A DNA stretch of 64,000 bases from Klebsormidium nitens (taxonomy: Eukaryota; Streptophyta; Klebsormidiophyceae; Klebsormidiales; Klebsormidiaceae), in NCBI GenBank assembly GCA_000708835.1, contig DF237045.1, positions 62,001 to 126,000 on the forward strand. The letters run 5' to 3'. The notes under the pieces are model-generated. The model did not search any database, had not been told where the DNA came from, and saw nothing but the letters and a program-made list of their open reading frames with translations. Shown here piece after piece: positions 10,201-25,200 of this stretch. Made by a program: the position numbers and the translations under genes. How positions within the stretch are numbered: the stretch's first letter is position 1; the number at the start of each line of letters is the position of its first letter.

Positions 10201-13200
10201 TAGGACCTCAAAGCCTGCAGGAGGAATGACGAGTTTCAGGAAACGAGCCGGTGCTCCGCCCAGACAAAGCACGGTAATCCGCCCACACAAGGCGTGCCTG
10301 ATGCTCGCTAAGAACGGCGTCTTCCTCGACTTGACGCACAAATGACAGAGTTGAAGTGGTGCGTATTCTATTGTCGGGCTGGGTTTTTGAAGGGACCGCG
10401 AATGCACAGTGTTGGGCGACCAGTCTCCTCCTGAGACAATCTTCAAGACGGCCTTTTCTCAAAAAGTACATGGTGCACCAGAAATTCCACAGGGAAGGAG
10501 GAACGGTGTCTGGAGGCTGTAAGTAAGTCAACGCCACTGATTGGAGCCATTATAACCATTGGATCCATTGTCTGCGACCTTGCGTGAGCTTACAAGATCG
10601 TGACCCTTCGTCTGAACTTACTTTGAAGAGAACAAGCTGCCGGAAGTGCAGGAGAAGGAGTGACTCAGTCTGCTGAAGTGTTTCGCAGAAGAAAATCAAC
10701 GAGAGCTGGAGTAAGCCGCAAACGAGACTGTGAAGAGTGGATGGCAGTCAAGGTTTCCGCAGCCAGATCAGAGGCATCCCCTCGGCGCTAGAAGAGTAAT
10801 AGAACGCACGTTGCCGAAAGAAGGTGGCATTCGGAGTTCCAAGCGAGCGCCTGTAGGTGTAAACCTACCGCAGGTTCGTCATTGCCACCATTATCTCCCA
10901 TGTGGTTTTCCCGGTCCGCCTTAAGAAGCACGGGAGAAACACAATCATTCGAACACCATATCCTTACGACGTGTGACAAACGGAGAGCTGCAAAAGTCGA
11001 CTCCGAAACCAATCTGGATATTTTCCCTTGATGAGGCATATGCAAAGCTTGGATGAGGAACCATCTCTGTCGCTCTTGTGCCCAGAACATACCCAAGGCA
11101 GAACCTTCGCTTTGTTCGACTGGAACGAAAAAGAGCGGCAAGGAGGGAAACCGCCACAACCGGCCCCTTACACCCGGCAAGCCATGCTTCTCTCAGGATA
11201 AAGGAAAAGAGAGAGAAGGCCGGTAGAACGTGTTGCGTAATAGGGACACGTCCAGCATGGAAAGATTGAACGGCTCGAGTGCCCGGCTTTGTTCATGAGC
11301 ATACTATATGACATCATGGCGGTTATACAGCAGGTTATATCAGTGTAGTGGTGGAACGGAAGGTGGCAAACGAAGGTTCCAAACCAGAAGCGTGCTTCAT
11401 TCCAAGTGAGCTAGATTCACATTTCTGAATGTCGGAGCATATTGACTGAGCAATTGTTAATCAAGTGTACGTAGCTCAGATTGCACTTTTGAGTTGCGAA
11501 GTTGCAGAAATGTTTCCACACTACATGATTGAGTGAAGTCTTTCGGACAGAGGCGATCAACTCGAATGGACGTGTCTATGGCGTGCGCCAAGGCAGTACA
11601 CAATCATGGCCACTCCAGCCCTTGCACTGTATCTTCCAAACCAAAGAATGTACAGGGACGGTATTAGAAGCGACTGCTAGCAACACAAAACCGACTGCGG
11701 CATTGGATTACCAACGTGTAGCAAGACTGGCTTTTCACAGTCGCCAGGCTCTTATTTCGTCACAACTACGTTGATGCAAATGACGAAAATGTAATGAATG
11801 GTCTGCAAGCAGCTAATGACGGGCGCTGCAAAATAATTTGAGGACGTACCAGCCACTGTACTGTAGACAAAAGTCAAGACCTCTCGACCCTTTGCCGACT
11901 CAGTTTTTCTAAGCTCCACTTCGCCTACGGCCACTTGAAGCTCCTCAGCTTTGACCTTTCGTGGTTTCAGGGGGAGGAACACAAGGAACGCATGGCTCAC
12001 GATAAACGAACATAGCGTTGAGCTCGAAAGGAGGCAGAACGTGCTCAAAAAGAAGGAGCCCAGTATCGCTCGTCGACACGGATGTTCCGGATCTAAGCTT
12101 TTCCACAACCGGAGGACAACGGACGTGATACGTGTTGGACATAGGGGGCAACACAGGTTACGTTGGAACACATACGCCCACAATAGTGCGAAACTGCTCT
12201 TGCTTCCTGCAACACTTACTCTCTCGAAGAGGGTGGCAATCGATATCACTCATCACGTTGGCTTTGCGCCATGCAAGCATTGTCATCCTAGCCGCTTCGG
12301 CAGCGGCACGGCCAGGATGACGACAAGTAATGACGACTGCATTGCAACAAACGAAGGTCTGACAGCTAATTCGAGCTGCCCAAAACTGGCTGAAAGAAGT
12401 TCAAAACGTGTGGTGACTTCCCATGGGCCCGAATATTAGAGAGACAGAACGTAGAAGCTGGCAGAAACAAAGGGCGATGCTCAAGGAAGCTCCGGCCTAC
12501 ACTTTACCGCTTCAAATGCATGCTAAGCACAGACCAGGTGAACTGATGGGATACAGAGAACCATTGCCAAACCCCGAACAGACGAGGAGTAAGACGAGGA
12601 GTAAGACCAGAAGAATAGGCGCAAACTCCACAGATTATACCTCGGTGTTTTGGCAAAGCGAACGCAGAAACATGGTACGCAAAACGGAGGGCACAACAGT
12701 AACGAGGCAGGAGAAGAAGCATACTACACATTTTCAATCTGACTTAATTCTCAGCAGGACCGAAGTTGCTCACACTGCTCCGAGGCAAATCCCAAGACCC
12801 AACGGCCACGCAAAATCAAAGCAAGTGGAATCTGGCCGTGTCGAGCATCCTTTGCGATGGGTTAAGAAAAAGAAGAAAAAACCATGCCCAAGACTACAGG
12901 CGATTGCGGAGGCTGTTTGCATCCGATGGAAAGCAGAGCCGCTCTTGCTTATTGCAGCCAGAAACTCTCGAAATGGCCATCGGACGATGATTCTGGCAGT
13001 TGGCTTTCCGCTATCAATGGTTTACGTCATAGCCACCTAAGACGGGCACGGACAGAGTGAGACAAGACAGTAATTCAAGGCCGTCACCACGAGCGAAGGT
13101 CTGACCGCCATTGCACCGCTTTTGCAATCGCAGCTCTTAGACCACAGACTTCAACGTCAACGTGGGCAACCTTATGGAAACACAATTAGCGCTAAAAGGC

Positions 13201-16200
13201 GCAGCGTAGGCGACTCAGCTGCGTCTCTAGTTGGCCAAAATTTGCGATAGGAAAGGCCGCATGAATTAAAGCCAAACCTTGAAAGTTTCCCACAATCTTT
13301 CCTAAAGATCAGGAAAATGGGCAGCAGTAACCACAAAACAATTGGGGTCCCAGAATGCAGTCTGCACCAAAACAAGATCTAGGGAAAATCGAAAGGTCAC
13401 AGGACTTCAGACGAGTCTTGTAGACCCGTTCGCAAGTGCACCCCTTGCAGGTGCGAGAAATGCTCCAAAGATGCTCCAAAACAAGGCACAACTCATGGGC
13501 TCATTTCAAACTTCGAGCAAGACCGTTGGTCTTCCACAAGACTGTTCCTGCTCAATCCACAAAGCAAGAAGGATAAGACGGAGGTGGCATCACCTTTCCA
13601 GAGCCAGACTGGCTTTCGCCATGTTGCACTTTCCATCACAGCCACCGCACTGTGCCGTCAGTGGTGTTTTGCGAAAGGGGCATTCACCCAGTGAAGACCG
13701 CCGTGACTAGCTATTAAAATGCTTCAACACAATCCTGCGGTTTTCTTAAGGATTCCTCGGTTTGAAGATAATTGCAAGTCTCAACTCCGACGATGTCCGG
13801 AGTAGAAGTACTCGTACGCGATCCGTTATCGAGCTTCTCTGGGAAGCGCTTTTGTAGAACAAGATGCAGCTTCGGTAATTGTCAAAGCAAGTTTCAGTTG
13901 GGACCCCAGAAGATTGGCGACCACCGAACCCCCTTGAATGCACGAGGTAAGTTGAATACCTCCGCACTTTACATTGAAAGTGACTGGACTATATCACCGT
14001 CCCGGTGCCGACCCAGGCTCGACCAGCAACCTATCAAAGTTTCCGTGTCACGTCAGCTCCTGACAATTCGAGTAGGAGGAAGACAAGAATAAGACACAAG
14101 TGATACAGTGCGCTCAGAAAGAGGCTCGCAGCAGCACTTGCTAGAAGGAACACATGACCCGCTAGTGGCAATTCAACTACTTGACCCTCGTGTGACTTAC
14201 GCCACGCAGAAGGCTCATCACAGCCTCCAGAATTCCACAGTCGCACATTTAGCTACACACCGCCTACCCATGTGCCTTTCCGCACGCCATCATGAGACGG
14301 CCAAAGAAAGAGCACCGAAGCACTCGCTTAATCAGCGCCATTGACTTCTCTTTGAAACTCTCTGAAAGAACGCCAGCCAAATTCTCAAGTCTGAAACCGC
14401 CCCCACCTTTGGTGACCTGCTTCTTGGTGAGCTTTCCGAGCGGCATTTCCGAGAGGTTGATCTCGAACTCGAGCATGGTGGCCCGGTACGTCTCCAGGTC
14501 GAACAGCATCTTCATAAGCGACACCACGCGCGGGTCCAGCTGGCTGCGCGAACCGGGCGGCGCAGACGGGCCCGCACCTCCTTGACCCTCGTCTACGCCA
14601 TAGTCCTGAGAGGAGAAATGGTGATTCGGTTTGTTAACCTTTCAGACAGGTACATTTTATGCCCTCCAACTATATTTTCGTTGAGCGCAAAACGAGGGCG
14701 TTAACCGTGCTAGTTTACACCTGCCAGGCCGGTTAGCAAATTCATCAGTGACACCACCCAGGGGATCAGCTGGCTGCGCGAACCGGGCGGGGCGGACGGG
14801 CCAGCGCCTCCTTGACCCTCGTCCACACCGTAATCCTGAGTACACAAGATTGAATAATCAATGGTTTACCAACCCTTTGGATACTGGCCTATTTGTTGCC
14901 TTTTTGGTAAGGCCCACAGGCCAGCTTCGAACGTGCGCCTCAAAATTGTCGGAACTAGAGCGTGGCGAGATCCCCGTTCTTGTTGCACTTTCTCAGATGT
15001 CTTGCAACAATACTTCTGTAGGACGCAGCTTTCTCAGGTCAAGGACACCTCTTCCCTCGATCACTGCAGCCGCAACGGGGCCATAAGTGCCCACTCTACA
15101 TGCATAAAGAAGGTGCAAGAACCGGGCTGAGCCCCGAGTACTCGCCCAAGTCACTCGGGATCCAGGCAGGTAAGTCGTAGCGGGCACCTTCTGTAGTCAC
15201 AGCACCTGCCTGCGCCACTTGCAATCATGACAGCCAGCGAACCCTCTAGACAAAGCTGTCTCCAACGCTTCTGGGCACTCACGATGTCAAACGGGATATA
15301 CCTCCGGGGCGCCTTGTGCAGCTCCTGCTTCGCCTCCGCAACCTAACAATTAGCAGACCCCAATCAAGAAACCAAAAAGGTAAGAAAACATAATGCGCTT
15401 TCTCAAACCGCCCGGGAACTCACGATGTCGAGCGGGTAGAACTTTCCGGGTGCCTTGTGCAGCTCCTGCTTCGCCTCCCACGCTTCCCAATCATTACCGG
15501 TCTTCTCGCGGAAAAGCCGTTTGAACTGAACGATCGCCTCCGCCTTGGGCAGCCGCTCGAGCTTCTGCGACCCGATGCGCTCGTTGCCAACGCGGCCCCA
15601 CTTGCGGAACACGTGGACGGCTTTGTTGGAGTCTTCCTCGATCAGCTGCAGAATGTAGTAACTGCGAGAAGCGGAAAGCGAACTCATTCACCTCGTTGGC
15701 GGTTCAAACGGTCTTGCATTCAACTTGACAGCAGGGAATCGGTTACCACAATGAATAACGTGAATTCAGAACAGACTTTGAAAGGCGCAGTTTTTGTAGG
15801 ATTGTTCGCTTGGTCAATGAGCAAAGCATCACCGATCGAGCAATCCAAGTTCGAGGTCCGGTGAGAAGTTACGCCCACTGACGCCAACAAAATTTGCGTG
15901 CGAAAGAGTCGTTGCGCCTGTGCATGAGGAACACTCGTGTCCAGTGAGTCAAACATCTTTCGAGCGAGGTCACCGTTTAAGATTAATCCAATCGTGAATC
16001 CTACGGCATCCAAAGGAACCCCTTCAAACCCCGGTCCTCGTGAAGAGCAGAGGCCAGTCCTTGGGAATCGCTGCAGACTCCTCGACCTTCTGTGTGCATT
16101 GCAGGGTTCAAAGTCACCTATTGATGCCCGACGCCATGTCGGACATGTTGAGCGTGGTGTTGTAGATGCTCTTCCCCGCCTCCAGGATGTGCCCCGTCTC

Positions 16201-19200
16201 TTGCAGGCCCGACGCCTCGTGCACCGCGCTGCGGCCCTTCACCTTCACGGTTGACACGCCCTTGTTCTCGATCATGTACTCTTTCAGGTCCAACCGCTGG
16301 TGCTTCTCGACGCTGTCCATGAGGAACGTCTCGAAGACGATGGGGATGCGCAGCTCCCTGNNNNNNNNNNNNNNNNNNNNCCGGAGATATCAAAAGGTTT
16401 TCTCTTGAGTATCTTAAGGACGGAAAATCCGCGTGAAGATTTCCTTCTTTGAGCAAGCTGCTCTTGCTTTTCAGCGCTGGTCGTGAGAAACGCTCCAAAG
16501 ACGAGGGGGTTGTGCAGATCCATGCGGGGAGGAAAGGAGAAAGGTCTAACTGTAGTGTCTTGAGGGACATGAAATGAAACTACATGCGCTTCTTTGACAG
16601 CGAGCCGCTGGCACTTCTCAACACTGTCCGTGAGGAACATCTCAGAAAGGATCGGGATGCGCAGCTACTTATGGAGAAAGAATTTTGAACCGTTGCTCGT
16701 ACTTTCTTGGCAAAAGAGACGAACGTCGTGATCCGGTTTTTGAGAAGAGCTGTCGGTGAGAGAACGGCTAAGAGACGTTGGGATGCGCAGCTCCTTGCGA
16801 GAAGGAGCTTGTCACGCTTTGTTCGAAACGCTTGATGGGTGGTGGTTGGTCGTAAGTCGACAAACGTGCAGCACCGTCCAGTCATATGCCGAGGCACTGT
16901 AGGGCCATTCTTGCATTCATAAGATTCGCATTGAAGGGGAAACATCGGAGGCAAGCAGCAAACTTCAGTCAGGAAAAAGTTGGCAGCCTGCAGAGACTCC
17001 ACACGTATCTGACCGCCTGCGCCCTTGTCTCGGAAACAACCAGGAGCTGACGTTAGCAGCGGAACGACCCACCTGGCTTGAACCACCTTGCCGTTGCCCT
17101 TCTCTTTCTCGGCCTCGTCTGGAGTGGTTACTAAGCAGGTCACGTCTGCACAAATCACGAAAAGGGTGGTTTTCCTGATCAGCAATGATAAACAGCGCTC
17201 AGAACATAAAAAGCTTCGACTCTATCGTACTCTTCTCTTCAACTATACAGCTTTTTGGTTTTGAAGGACAAACAGGGAGAGCGCGTTCTGTCAGAGTTGC
17301 CTGTATGCCTTCCCCGTCACAATGTGCAGTCCTCAAACGAACAACCAGTATCAATTGCACCATGTCATCTGCTGACGATTGTTGCATACAGCTGAGCAGA
17401 GACGAAAAGGCTTTTTAAGCGATGACAGAGACTCCGGCGCTGGTTGCCAAAAGGATGGTGAAAGAAAAGACCCACCTCTGCTCATGCGCGAAGCTATCTC
17501 GCCCCCTGCTTTTTGAATGAGCTCTTTGAGCTCTTGCTGCAACAGCAAGACAAGGACACTCCTTCAGGGAACTCTCCTCCAATGCAGACCACACACATCT
17601 TTTGCAGTGGCAGGAAGCCAAAAGCCCCGTCGTATTTGGGGATAAGCCAGGGAAAAGATCACTCGTATATGTGCATCGTTGGATTGTTGGACATTGAGTC
17701 CAGGGATTTCTAGATTTTGAGAACTTTGAAACCCGTTTGAAGCTTTTTCTCCTAACCTGAACTAGGTTATTACAGCCTTTCTTACGGTTGGATCCACAGG
17801 AGCAAGACTTTCAGCCGTCTTAAAGGTCCCGTGACTGAAATTACTCGAGGAATCAAGGACCACGATGAGACGACCATCACGATACATCCGCGATTTTGGC
17901 AAAGCAAACTTCTACGACGGGCACAAAGGCGTACCTGGTTGTGTTTCAAGTGCCCCGCCACAGCAATCCGCATACCCGTCAGCGGCAAGTTCGCAAAGGC
18001 CTTCTGCTCGACAGGATCCGCCGCCACCGTCGATGCCCCGCCCTCAGTCTTCGTCTTCTTCGTCGGAGGAGGCCCCCGGTTTGGCGGCAGGATGCGGTCG
18101 GGGCGCTGCTTGCTCTTCTTCTGCTTCTGAAACCACTGCAAAGGGAAAGCGCTCTGGGTTCAGTTTCAGCCGCAGAAACGCTCCGCGATCTTGCTTTTTC
18201 TATCTTCATAGAAGGGCGCACTTTCATTAGAAAAGACTGAGCGGCACTTCCGTGGTTCTCGAAGACATGAAGCTAGTCTATGCAGAAAAAGAGGTCTTCC
18301 ACGCAGCTGATAAAAGAGCGAACGTGAGAAAGGAGGCGAAAGAGCCGTGAAACCCTTCACTCGGCCCCAGGCCTTCAAAGTGGGCTTATGAGAACGGCCA
18401 GGTATTGCGAAGCGTGAGAACTGGGTCCACCATGGCGGCAGCTGTGTGCGTGCGCTTGATATGGGAAGGCCCAAATCAAATACCGCCTTACAAGTAAGTC
18501 AAAGCCTCAGTGTAACGGCAGCTCGTTCTACGCAGATTGACTATGAGCCAGGGACTGCTCAAATTGCATGTTCGTCAGTGCCGTCGTTACGACACCTATA
18601 GAAATCACAAGAACATTCAAGTCGCACGGTTTATCTCGTCCGTGGAGTGCTGTTATCGTTCGCAACTCTAGAGACCGACTGCAATGGGCCAATCCGCTCA
18701 TGGAGTTGTGCAAAATTTGAGCAACGAGACTGCTCAGCACTTGCTGCAATCGTTGCTGACGTCACAGGGACAGGGATCCCCCGACCATCAAAGATAACCT
18801 TTCGAGTATTTTACACTGTCAGGGCACGTTCTCCGGGCTTTGCACAGCAAGAAAGACGTCTCGTGCACAGACTCGTGCAGCGAATGCAAGCAAAGCGATA
18901 ACGCCCGGGCTTGTTTAAAGATGCAATTGGAGAGGAGAAACCGGAATTTGTCAACACGAAAGAGATTCTGAATCGTACTATACGAGGAACAAAAGTCCGA
19001 CCAGAGAGGCGTTGGCACAAGAAATTGGTACATCAAGCAGCTCACAGCGGCCATGCACCGAATGACAGTGTTTCTGCCCAGCTGTTTCCAGTCTTTGCTA
19101 CAGGGGGACGAGAAGGAAGCCACGACCTAGATTGAGAACGGCAGGGGGTCAAGCCTACAACGAGGCCGATCATTCGACCGTGGCCAAACGATTACGGACC

Positions 19201-22200
19201 TCAAAAGCGCGCCAACGAGCAGCCAAATGGTCAAACACGCGCCGCGTGCGAGGTTATGTTTGCGAGTAGATGGCTTATCCAGCAAGGGCTTGCACTGTAA
19301 TGGGGAATATAAATACCTTTCCGTGTCCTCAGACCGAATGCAAACAGAGCACATGACCGTATGGCAAGCGCCCCAGAGCTGCTATTCCGAAGGACTGTTG
19401 TTCTCATAGACAACTCAACCGGAGGAAAGTCATGATGAGCGTGGAGGCTGCTAATCTGGATACTTGGGGTGACGGTGACGGTAAGCGGACTTGGCAATAC
19501 ATGGCAGCTCAGGCAACTAGCTATTGGTAAGCACGGAAACTGCTCACCCTTCTTCGTATCATTGCTGACAGGAAAAAATGGGGGCGATGGTGACCCTATA
19601 TCAACCCAGCAAGGGAGTGATCCTACACGATTAGCTGCCCCAAGAACGGAACAAGACAAGCTACGAAGGAAGCGGAAAAGTCGGTTGCATCATGCTTGTC
19701 AAAACAAGCTCGTCAGGAAGACTAGAGTGCATGCCTCAAAACTCAATGACACAGACCGGCTACAGTTAGGCAACAAGATAGCGCAGGCCAGAGCGAGGAC
19801 GGTTTGAAAAAATATGACTGTAAAGAAGAAGCACGAGGGGGACGTTGTCCAGGCTTTTGCCAGTGAAGAAGTTGTCTTCAAAGGTTGATCAAGGAAAGTC
19901 ACCGGGCAAACTCTCATAACGATGTTGGTCTACCACAATCATTTCTCGCAGCCCCAGACGAGATGTACCTTGTTGCTGCAACGGCTCCGAGGGATCTTTG
20001 ACCGGACTATTTCTTTCGAGTATCTAAGCAGCCCTCATCATGAGAAAGCGCAACACTGCGGCTTGACTGACATGCCTGCCCCGTCAACAAACCCCATGAA
20101 AGCCTTTGCATGAAGAGCTGATCATACTAAAGGCTTAACCACAGCATGAAGTGAGTGGCTCAAGTGAGAGGTTTGCCGATTACAGAATGGGACTGCAATC
20201 GCTAAGCTCTCTTCACTGCCATCTTCCCTTGGCAAGGGAGGCACCGCGGAGTATCCTTGAGTAGAGGAAGGATGCGTTCGCGGCACGCACAGGGCTTTTA
20301 GGCTGAGCGCTTGAACAGAATGATAGCGAAACAGCAATTGTCTGAAGATGTGATGACTTGTACAATCGCACGATGTCCAGTAAAGTGACTCTCCTGTAAC
20401 GAGCAGCTTATTCACGAGCGGGTTCCCTGGCAACCAATGACAGGAGAATCTTCTCGCGAGTGAGATGAGCTCGGCCTACCAAGGCAGATGCTGCTGCTTT
20501 GGACTCCGTAACACAAAGAATTGCGAGCCTAGAAGTTCGCATGATATGGTGCCCCGAGAGCAGCCGACCAACTTATCAGATCTGATTGAGTAACATCAAG
20601 TGAAGATCATCAAATGGCTTCCGAAAGACAAGCATTTAATTTGGCATGAAGCTGCCGATCAGTCACGTTCTCGCCATGGCCATCAAGAAAACGAACATCT
20701 TTTTGCAAATTCCGAGTGACTACATAGCACCGAAACCAAAAGCAGGGCACCGAAGTGCAAGTCCGACCATGAAACGATATGAGCACCATTTCAAGGAGTT
20801 GGAGGAAAGCTTCGCATAATACGTGGCACCAAGTTGCCTCAAGAAGGGCCCCGCAATTGCAACGGAAGTTGATTGCAAAGAGAATTAGCTCTGCTTGCAG
20901 CCGCAGAAACGCTCGCGATATTGGTGACTTGTATCCAGAAAGGGCGCGGAATCGAGAAAGACTAATGCGTGAGGAGCACTTTCACGATCCAAAGAAGCCG
21001 CTCTCCTAACGGGTGAAAGCTTTGGAACGCAGCGTGAGAAGAAACTGCATTGGAAGAGAAGGCAAAAGGGCCTTTCGAAACGCTCCAGTTCCTGCCGAGA
21101 TGAAACGCTGTCACAAGCGAACAAATGGTGAAGTCAACCGGCAGAAACAGTCTGGAAGGAAAGTCGGAGCCTCAATGTCACGGCAGCTCGTACAGTCGTC
21201 TTCACGATGAGCCGGGGGCTGCTCAAATCCGATGCTCGTCATTGCTATCGTCACCAGCCGAATTGAAATTTTGCACTTAAGCTCGACACAAACACAAGAT
21301 GGACACTAACCTCACAGAGTCAACGTCCAACAATCAGGCGACTATCTTTCAAGCACTCTGTAGAATTGAGCGAAACGAGCAACACAACTCATGGATGAGA
21401 CCTAACTTGAGCACCGAGACTGCTCAGTCCTTGCCGCAGTCATTGCTGACGTCACAAGGCCAGGTTTCGCTTAAACCGTGAAAGAGACGTTTCAAGTAAT
21501 TTACAACAACGCTTTTCACTCTCATAGATAAACGTGTCCTGCACAAACGAGGCAAGTATCGAGTCCCATCCGTCGAGCAGCTCAGAAACATCAGCACTGT
21601 AGGCAATGGTCTCATCGTCTGCGCCACGTTTTTTCATTCTTGGCAGAAATGGGAGCCCAAGAGCAGGAACTCACGACCACGAGTTTATGTCAGCGGGAAC
21701 CGGAGCGGAGACTACAAGGAGGAGAATTTGGAGGGAGCCATCTTGTACAATACACCGGTCCTTTGAGCTTTTGTTTTCGAAGCGGTTGCTGATCCAGCAT
21801 TTACTTGCATCCTGGGAAACCCTGGTGTTCACAGACCAGAGAAAGCTCGTGGTTTCCAAGCGTAACACCAGCATACATAAAGAGCTTTGATCCAGATCGG
21901 TGTTGCTCTCTAATATGGCAGCTCAGGTGTAGCAGAGATGGTGGGCGCGGAGGCGGCTCACCAGTTTTTTGAATCCTTGCTGACCTAACCATCGGGGCTA
22001 TCGATAAAAGTAAGCTCCTCAAAACATTTCATGATTTGATGGCTGCTCCAACAATACGAAAATGAGCAGCGGCAAAGGCGGATCCATAGCCTCATCAACT
22101 TCTAAAACGAGCTTAACTGAGAGTCAGCGAACCGCTGCTTGGCTAAGAAGGTGGTGCAAATAATCAAATGAACAGACTCGTCCAGTTGGTTTGAGGATAC

Positions 22201-25200
22201 TCTTCACAAACAAACCAGAAAAGCGCCAGACCATGAGGGTGTGTTCGCGACTCTATCTAGCGAGCGACCGTCCTTGTAGAAGAAGCAGAACTCTTGCTGC
22301 AGAAACGCAGATGCAAGGTGTGGTTTACCAAAGACCTACTTCTGTGGTGAGACGGAGCAATGAACTGTTTGAAATGTGCCTTCGAGTAATGAAGCGGCCC
22401 CGATGAAGGAGAAGTGTACCAGTTCTCCTTGATTACCCTGCCCTATCAACGAAGCCACTGAAAGCCTCAATGTTGAGGTCTGAATATTCCAGCGTCTGCG
22501 CAGTGCTCAATCTGATTGGCTCAGGAGAGGTGAACTACCATGGCAACAAATTTGCCGACGTCGACTTCTCGTCAATGCCATCCACTCTTGACCGACGCTC
22601 CTCCCAAACCCAACTGCCGACCGGTCACTCTTTGGAACTTCCACACCCTCTTTCTCCTCTAATGAGGGCAATCAAATCAAGGTGTGTCATATGATCCGAT
22701 CTCATGTCGTTCATTACCCTAAAGAGCTTGCGAAGCAAGCGCTGTGGTGTGACAGCGCATCCAAATAGCTATACGCTTCAAGGTATGCATAGGACTGATC
22801 AAGCAAAAGGCTCATAACCACTGAGTGAATAGTTGACCAATTACGGATTTCATTGCTTGTACAGCCGCAAACAAGCGTAATCGACAAGGTTAGCTTCCCG
22901 TGTTGAGCAGCTCATGAAGTATGTCACTGCCTGACAACTGGTGCTGCCATCACTGTTAGAATCAAGGCTTGCACTGCGCGTTTTACCGCCTCAAAATCCT
23001 GAATGCAACGATTTCAAGAAACCGGCTGGCAGGGTGACTGCCGGCTGCGATTGAAAGAAAGTAAAAAGAAGCACAAGTGCATCAAGAAAAGAAGTTGCAT
23101 TAGCGACGGAGCCTGAGTCGGAGGTCTTATTGTCGAAGCATGTTCGTCTACGTGTGATTTTGCGTTTGCAAGGAAACAAGACCACTCGGCCGCACACTTC
23201 ATCCAACAAGCAGCCCGCAGACCTGACAACTTGTTTACTACGGTGAAGAAGCTCAAATTCAGATAGTTTCTATCCGACAACCGCTCCTTCGAAAACGGCC
23301 GTCGCTTATGAAGCACTATGCAATCCCGTTAAACGAAGGAGAGCTGTAATCTCATTGGCCAGCGCCTGCCGACATGGCGGGAATGCGACTGACAAGGAGA
23401 ACGTCGCAACAAACACAACGGGCGGCGTTGGCATGAAGTGAACTTTCCATCGGTCAGATCGAAATACTTGGGGAAAACGCGTGTTCTTGTCAACCGCCCG
23501 TGTCCTAGAAAATGGGCTAAAACCTGCTTATTTGGTTTTCCACAACGACGTACTTACAAGAAAAGGTGCCTCGTCGGACGAGACGGCTGCTTTAGGAGAT
23601 AGTAACAGACGAGAGGGCTCCTTTAGACGGTAGTGAAACAGAAGAGTTTGTTTTCATTTCTCGCCTGATCTGCTGCCCCAAGAGCAGCCGACCAACTTGT
23701 CAGATTCATCCCCAGGAAACCAGCAATACACTGAACACACGCAAGTGGCTTCCGAGGGGAATACTATCGGAGGCTCTGTCGGCATGAAGCTGCCGATTGA
23801 CATGCTCTCGACATGGCCAACAACAACCATAGAATGATGCAGCCACTGAACGGCTTATTGGCACCGCATCCAGAAAGCAGGCCAATTGACTCTCCAGTAC
23901 AAACCCAAAGGTACTCCAAGCACAGCCAAGTGGCATCCGATGGACCTTCGTGCCGATGGTAAGTGGCACGACTTGCGAGTCAAGCTCTCGTCATGGCCTA
24001 TGGCAGCTCAAAGAGAAAGATGCGAGCACAACGAGGAAAAGTCCGCTCTGCTTAGACGAAATACTCCGTGCCCCGAGACTCTCTAAAACGTTTCTTAAAC
24101 GAAGGCGCAACTCGTTTCGAATCTACTTCACGCATAATCTGCTAAATCATCCTGCTCCATGATGTGGACACACAAGCAAGCTAAAAATGACAGGCAACAA
24201 TAGCTTCACGAGCAAAGAATGGAATACAAACTTGAGGTGTGGCGGTTAAAAGACACGCTTTCTATAAAGCATGGGCTATTAAGTCGTTTACATCATCAGC
24301 TATTCAGCACCAGAGTGCTGACCGAGCTTTTTCTCATTGCCTTACTGTCGGTTTGCTTGTCAAAAACGTTATTCGCAAAGCTTGCGTTTGCAAGTAGCAG
24401 ATAGGAACCAGGACATCTTCTGTGCGCGGCTGGTAACAAGGAACTGAAACCAAGAACTCAAATTTCCGCTGTTCTACAGCATATATAAAAAGCAAATGCA
24501 CACGCAGCGGGAGCAACTGTTTAGAAGACTAGTTGAAGGATAGATGAAACCAAGAAACGCCCACTAGCGGTTACACAGAGAACTACTGCAGGCCTTTCTG
24601 CCAGTCCGTGGACCCTCGCGGTATTAGAGTGATTAGATTTAGCAACATGAATCAACATTTACGGATCGAAGAATCAAGATGACAACGATTCGCATTAGAA
24701 CTTTCACAACCACCCACACGTAATTCATGTCGTTCTCCTCTGGCAGTGAACCCCCGACCACACTTCGTTAGAACAGTTACTATTCTTTTGCAATCCGTGA
24801 CTGTCCGCCACATCGCTTACCCAATGCAACAAGCAAAACAAGAAGAACGAACTGGAAGAGCATACAGGCGAACGCAGAGCGTTGTCCCGATGTTCAATGT
24901 CCTCCAAAAACTTCCGCTGCGCCTTGAGCTGGCGCGTCGCCAGTGGTCCAGAAATTTAACAACCTAAGCAGAACAGCGAGAGTCAAAAGAAACAAGGCAA
25001 CACTAATCAGGAACAAAGAAGCTTAACTCACCTCGTCCAGGTATTCGTTGTCATTTTCCTCCGGCAGCTTCCACTGCGCCTTGAGCCGTGGCGCGTCGCC
25101 GGTGGTGTGGGTGCATTTGGTCCACTCGGAGAGGAAGCCGCGGCAGCAGTAGTGGCCCTCCTTGTACTCCATGTGGCTGCCGCACAGCGGGCACTTGCCG

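Noticed and set aside
18136-25031. Possible nested transposon in the giant PARP1 intron
   Set aside because: No reverse transcriptase, integrase or transposase segment and no terminal repeats. The structure is explained by direct duplications.
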